A stretch of 64,000 nucleotides of DNA, from positions 1 through 64,000 of the forward strand of contig CAVVVF010000003.1 in the NCBI GenBank assembly GCA_963751665.1, in the 5' to 3' direction. The translations under genes were made by a program, and so were the position numbers. This document shows positions 60,897 through 64,000 of this stretch, one piece after another. This DNA is from AC-69 sp963751665 (GTDB taxonomy: Bacteria > Actinomycetota > UBA4738 > HRBIN12). Within the stretch, counting starts at the first letter, position 1, and every line of letters starts with the position of its first letter. Below the pieces are notes generated by a model. It saw only the letters and a list, made by a program, of their open reading frames with translations, was not told the origin of the DNA and did not search any database.

Positions 60897-62226
60897 ATGG
60901 GCGGCGCGCTCCTCACCGACCTGTACGAGCTCAACATGGCGGCGAGCTACCTCCGCCGCGGCATGGACCACGAGGCCACGTTCAGCCTGTTCGTCCGCCA
61001 CCTCCCGCCGAACCGTGGCTTCCTGGTGGCGGCGGGCCTGGAGCCGTGCCTGTCCTTCCTGGAGGGCTTCGGCTTCGAGGACGACGACCTGCGATACCTC
61101 GCCACCGAGCCCGGCTACGACGAGGAGACGATCGAGCGGTTCCGGGCGCTTCGGTTCACCGGGGACGTGTGGGCGGTCCCAGAGGGGCGGATCGTCTTCG
61201 CCGACGAGCCGCTGCTCGAGGTGACCGCGCCGATCGCCGTGGCTCAGCTCGTGGAGACGTTCCTGCTGAACCAGATGACGTTCCAGACCACGATCGCCTC
61301 CAAGGCCGCCCGGTGCAGGATCGCCGCCCGCGACCGCGACCTCGTGGACTTCGCTTTCCGCCGGACGCAGGGGATCGACGCCGCCATGGCCGTGGCCCGC
61401 ACCACCGCGATGGTCGGGTTCGCCGCGACGAGCAACGTCGAGGCGGCCCGGCGGTACGGGTTGCGGGCCGCCGGCACGATGGCCCATTCCTACGTCGAGT
61501 CCTTTCCCACCGAGGCCGACGCGTTCCGGGCCTTCGCGCAGGACTTCCCCTCGCGCACCACGTTCCTGGTGGACACCTACGACACGGCGAACGGGGTCCG
61601 GAACGCCATCGAGGTGATCCGGGAGCTGGGCCTGACCGAGCCGCTCAGCATGCGGCTGGACAGCGGCGACCTCGACGCGCTGTCGCGCGAGGCCCGGGCC
61701 ATCCTGGATCGAGGCCGGCCTGACCCACGTCCGGATCTTCGCCAGCGGCGGCCTGGACGAGACCGACGTGGACCGGCTGGTCTCGGCGGGGGCCCCCATC
61801 GACGCGTTCGGCGTGGGGACCCGGGTCGGCGTGTCCGCGGATGCGCCGTACCTGGACTCGGTCTACAAGCTGGTCGAGTACGACGGCCGGCCGGTCCTCA
61901 AGCTCTCGGTGGCCAAGTCCACCGAGCCCGGCCGCAAGCAGGTGTTCCGGGGGGCCGGCGGCGACGTCATCGCGCTCCGCCACGAGCCCGCGCCGCCCGG
62001 GACCGAACCCCTGCTGGTGCCGGTCATGCTGAAGGGCGGGCGAAGCGGACCGCCGCGTAACCTGGAGACGGCCCGGCACCTGTTCGAGGCGGATCTGGCC
62101 CGGCTGCCCGAGCCGGTCAAGCGGATGCAGGATCCAGAGCAACCGGCGGCCACGGTGTCCGACGCCCTGAAGCGGCTGACCGAGGAGACACGGGCCGAGG
62201 CCCTCCGCAAGGCCGGCGCTCTGTAG
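60897..62226 (+). CDS. pncB: Nicotinate phosphoribosyltransferase (one frameshift)
   Basis: Makes nicotinate mononucleotide from nicotinate and PRPP for NAD salvage. GGALLTDLYELNMAASYLRR is the standard start (ATG 60897). FSLFVRHLPPNRGFLVAAGL, LLNQMTFQTTIASKAARCRI, FRRTQGIDAAMAVARTTAMV, GTMAHSYVESFPTEADAFRA (catalytic His in MAHS) and TTFLVDTYDTANGVRNAIEV follow. After SREARAILD the frame slips near 61710. The next frame gives THVRIFASGGLDETDVDRLV, PIDAFGVGTRVGVSADAPYL and the C-terminal domain to TAG 62226. About 443 residues joined, a normal length. Likely an assembly indel. Confidence 0.9.
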
Positions 62227-62253
62227 ACGCCTCGAGCATGAGATTCTTGTCTC

Positions 62254-62685
62254 GTGAAGTGGGTGACCCGTGCGCGGCCGAAGACGGACCGGATCGCATG
62301 TCCGTGGCTGATCCAACGATTCATCGACCCCGAGGCGGAGATCCTGTATGTGCCTCCCGAGCATGTCCTGGAGGTCGCACAGCGGGAAGCCGCGCGTTCC
62401 TTCGACGCTCCAGGGGCCGAGTTCACGCACCGCGACGGGAAGTGCTCGTTCGAGGTCCTCATCGAGGAGTTCGGGCTGGCCACTGATCCCGCGCTTCGTC
62501 GGCTTGCGGGAATCGTCCACGCTGCCGACGTTTCCGAGGATCGGGACTCGGACCCTTTCGGCGCCTGCCTGGAGGCCATCGGCGAAGGCGGCCTGCTTGC
62601 CGAGGACGAGGACGACGAACTCCTTGCCAAAGGGAAGTTCGTCTACGACGCGCTGTACGCGTGGTGCCGGCAACACGCCCAGTAG
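62254..62685 (+). CDS. ChrB C-terminal domain protein (chromate-resistance family)
   Basis: 143 residues from GTG 62254. MKWVTRARPKTDRIACPWLI QRFIDPEAEILYVPPEHVLE and FEVLIEEFGLATDPALRRLA GIVHAADV reproduce the ChrB_C domain, with the conserved Cys-Pro-Trp-Leu (CPWLI) and the late His (IVHAADV). Only this domain is present; the regulatory ChrB N-domain and a ChrA exporter are absent. Family members are linked to chromate resistance mainly by genetic context, so a chromate role here is not supported by neighbours. Confidence 0.85.
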   Translation: MKWVTRARPKTDRIACPWLIQRFIDPEAEILYVPPEHVLEVAQREAARSFDAPGAEFTHRDGKCSFEVLIEEFGLATDPALRRLAGIVHAADVSEDRDSDPFGACLEAIGEGGLLAEDEDDELLAKGKFVYDALYAWCRQHAQ

Positions 62686-62719
62686 GCGAGTCTCAGTCAC
62701 GTGCTGGGGGCTATGCGGG

Positions 62720-63442
62720 TCAGGCCCTGACGAGCAGTCCCCGCCGCCGGCGGACCCGCCGGTCGACCAGCGTGAACAGGAAGTCGACGCCGATCCCGAC
62801 CAGCATGATCACGATCATCGCGGCCAGGACCAGGGGTGTGTCGAGCTCCGCGCCCGACTGGGAGATGAGGTGGCCGAGCCCCCGCGCGCCCTGGACGACC
62901 AGCTCGGCTGCGAGCAATGCCCGCCAGGCGATGGCCCACGCCTGCTGGAGGCCGGCGATGTACCCGGGGACCGCGGCCGGGAGGATCACGTTGCCGTAGA
63001 GCACCGAGCCCCTGGCCCCGAGGGTTCGCGCTGCGCGCACCAGGTTCGGCGGGACCAGCCGCACGCTGGCGGCCGTGGCGATGGCCACCGCCGGGACCGC
63101 GCCGATCACCACGACGAACAGGACCGCCCGCTCGTTCAGCCCGAACCACAGGATGGCAAGGGGCAACCACGCGATCGACGGCAACGCCTGGAGGCCCACC
63201 ATCAGGCTGCCCACGCTTCGCTGCACGAGCTTCCACGCGGCCATGGCCAGTCCCGTGGGCGTGCCGATGACGATGGCCAGCGTCAGGCCGACGAAAAGCC
63301 GGAACACGCTCCGATAGGCCACCGCGATCAGGCCGTCGGGGCCGCGCAGGTGAGAGGTCAACGCGTCCCACACGCTCGCCGGCGAGGGGAGGAGGACGCG
63401 GTCCCAGTGGCCGGTCGCGTACGCGGCCCACCACACCAGCAC
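62720..63442 (-). CDS. ABC transporter permease, SsuC/TauC-type
   Basis: Inner-membrane permease of the nitrate/sulfonate/taurine/thiamine-precursor type. About 240 residues from GTG 63442. Six helices, with the BPD_transp_1 landmark GTPTGLAMAAWKLVQRSVGS, LQALPSIAWLPLAILWFGLN, ARTLGARGSVLYGNVILPAA (the EAA-loop equivalent) and WAIAWRALLAAELVVQGARG LGHLI. The frame is open upstream to near the ATPase stop (QIWPRAAIVAAIVLVWW), so the true start is probably a little earlier. It is downstream of its ATPase. No substrate-binding protein is in the window. Confidence 0.85.
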   Translation of the reverse strand: MLVWWAAYATGHWDRVLLPSPASVWDALTSHLRGPDGLIAVAYRSVFRLFVGLTLAIVIGTPTGLAMAAWKLVQRSVGSLMVGLQALPSIAWLPLAILWFGLNERAVLFVVVIGAVPAVAIATAASVRLVPPNLVRAARTLGARGSVLYGNVILPAAVPGYIAGLQQAWAIAWRALLAAELVVQGARGLGHLISQSGAELDTPLVLAAMIVIMLVGIGVDFLFTLVDRRVRRRRGLLVRA

Positions 63443-63464
63443 GATGGCCGCGACGATGGCGGCC

Positions 63465-64000
63465 CTAGGCCAGATCTGGCTGAGCGTCCGCTTCAGGCGA
63501 GACAGTCCTGTCCACCTCCTTCAGCAGGTGGTCGTGGATGTCGACGACCACCTTCGCCAGCAGGACGTCCTCGAACGCGCGGGGCCGTGGCGAGGAGATG
63601 CGATGCTCGGCCACGAGCGTCCCCGGTCGCGCGGACATCAGCACCACCCGGTCGGCCAGGAAGACGGCCTCCCGAACGTTGTGCGTGACGAACACGAACG
63701 TGTTGCGGGTCTCCAGCCACACGGACTGCAGCTCGTGTTGGAGGATCTCCCGGGACTGGGCATCCAGCGCGCCGAACGGCTCGTCGGCGAGCAGCACGTC
63801 GGGCTGGCACGCGAGCGCCCGGGCAAGGGCCGCCCGTTGCCGCATCCCCGGAGAGATCTCATGGGGCTGGGCGTTCGGGAAATCGGCCAGGTGGACCTTG
63901 GAGAGCCAGTGCATGCGCCTGCTCGTGACGCTCGGCCTTCGGCACGCCGGACAGGCCGAGGGCGAACTCCACGTTGGCCGTCACGCTCATCCACGGGAAC
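63465..64000 (-). CDS. ABC transporter ATP-binding protein, SsuB/TauB-type (N-terminus off the right edge, one frameshift)
   Basis: Runs off the right end. At the edge PWMSVTANVEFALGLSGVPK gives the region after the Q-loop. The frame slips near 63900 and continues KVHLADFPNAQPHEISPGMR QRAALARALACQPDVLLADE (Walker B), PFGALDAQSREILQHELQSV and FVFVTHNVREAVFLADRVVL (switch His). The signature reads ISPGMRQR where the family normally has LSGGMRQR. Walker A lies beyond the window. It pairs with the permease that follows. Confidence 0.85.

Overview
High-GC bacterial DNA, most consistent with an actinobacterial (Actinomycetota) lineage. The evidence is the MurT/GatD lipid II amidation pair, a CtpE-like P-type ATPase, an F420-type luciferase-like oxidoreductase, the ffs-dnaX-recR and lysC-asd neighbourhoods, and GTG/TTG starts with 4-base stop/start overlaps. 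No species can be named. At least a dozen conserved genes, including dnaX, recR, asd and pncB, are broken by one-base shifts, often in homopolymers. These look more like assembly indels than decay, so I annotate such genes across their full span.

Layout. 0-8.2 kb is an accessory stretch of somewhat lower GC. It holds a partial GNAT gene, small orphan membrane proteins and lipoproteins, a PIN-like protein, and two intergenic repeat families: a GC-rich one at about 1.04-1.37, 5.7-6.14 and 7.9-8.17 kb, and a 38-bp motif at 2188, 2632 and 3160. 8.2-15 kb is a compact minus-strand operon: fatty-acyl-reductase-like/HAD fusion, zinc dehydrogenase, LarA-like protein, PlsC-like acyltransferase and a TetR regulator. 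It is read from a leaderless-type promoter whose spacer carries a palindromic operator, and it faces an MFS exporter. 16.4-25.1 kb is core genome: asd, lysC, an S9 peptidase, recR, dnaX, the SRP RNA, a HAD phosphatase and tRNA-Ser(GGA).

25.2-58.7 kb looks like one or two islands. A 19-bp core from the 3' end of tRNA-Ser(CGA) (58638-58726) recurs at 25188 and 39069 in the same orientation. The interval contains transposase remnants, a cut-off response regulator, truncated genes, a TrlF-like ATPase remnant, copper-protein-like lipoproteins, and an operon joining ApbE and a ferric-reductase-like membrane protein to MurT, GatD, an L,D-transpeptidase and a SpoIID-like protein. It also holds a CtpE-like ATPase, a MerR-like/cyclase fusion near a cNMP-binding protein, a transhydrogenase-like flavoprotein and a MacB/FtsX-type ABC exporter.

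58.7-64 kb returns to ordinary genes: tadA, a minimal metallopeptidase, pncB, a ChrB-like domain protein, and an ABC transporter of the nitrate/sulfonate/taurine type running off the right edge. In many actinobacteria tadA lies close to tRNA-Ser, ffs and dnaX; here about 35 kb separates them, which supports the island reading.
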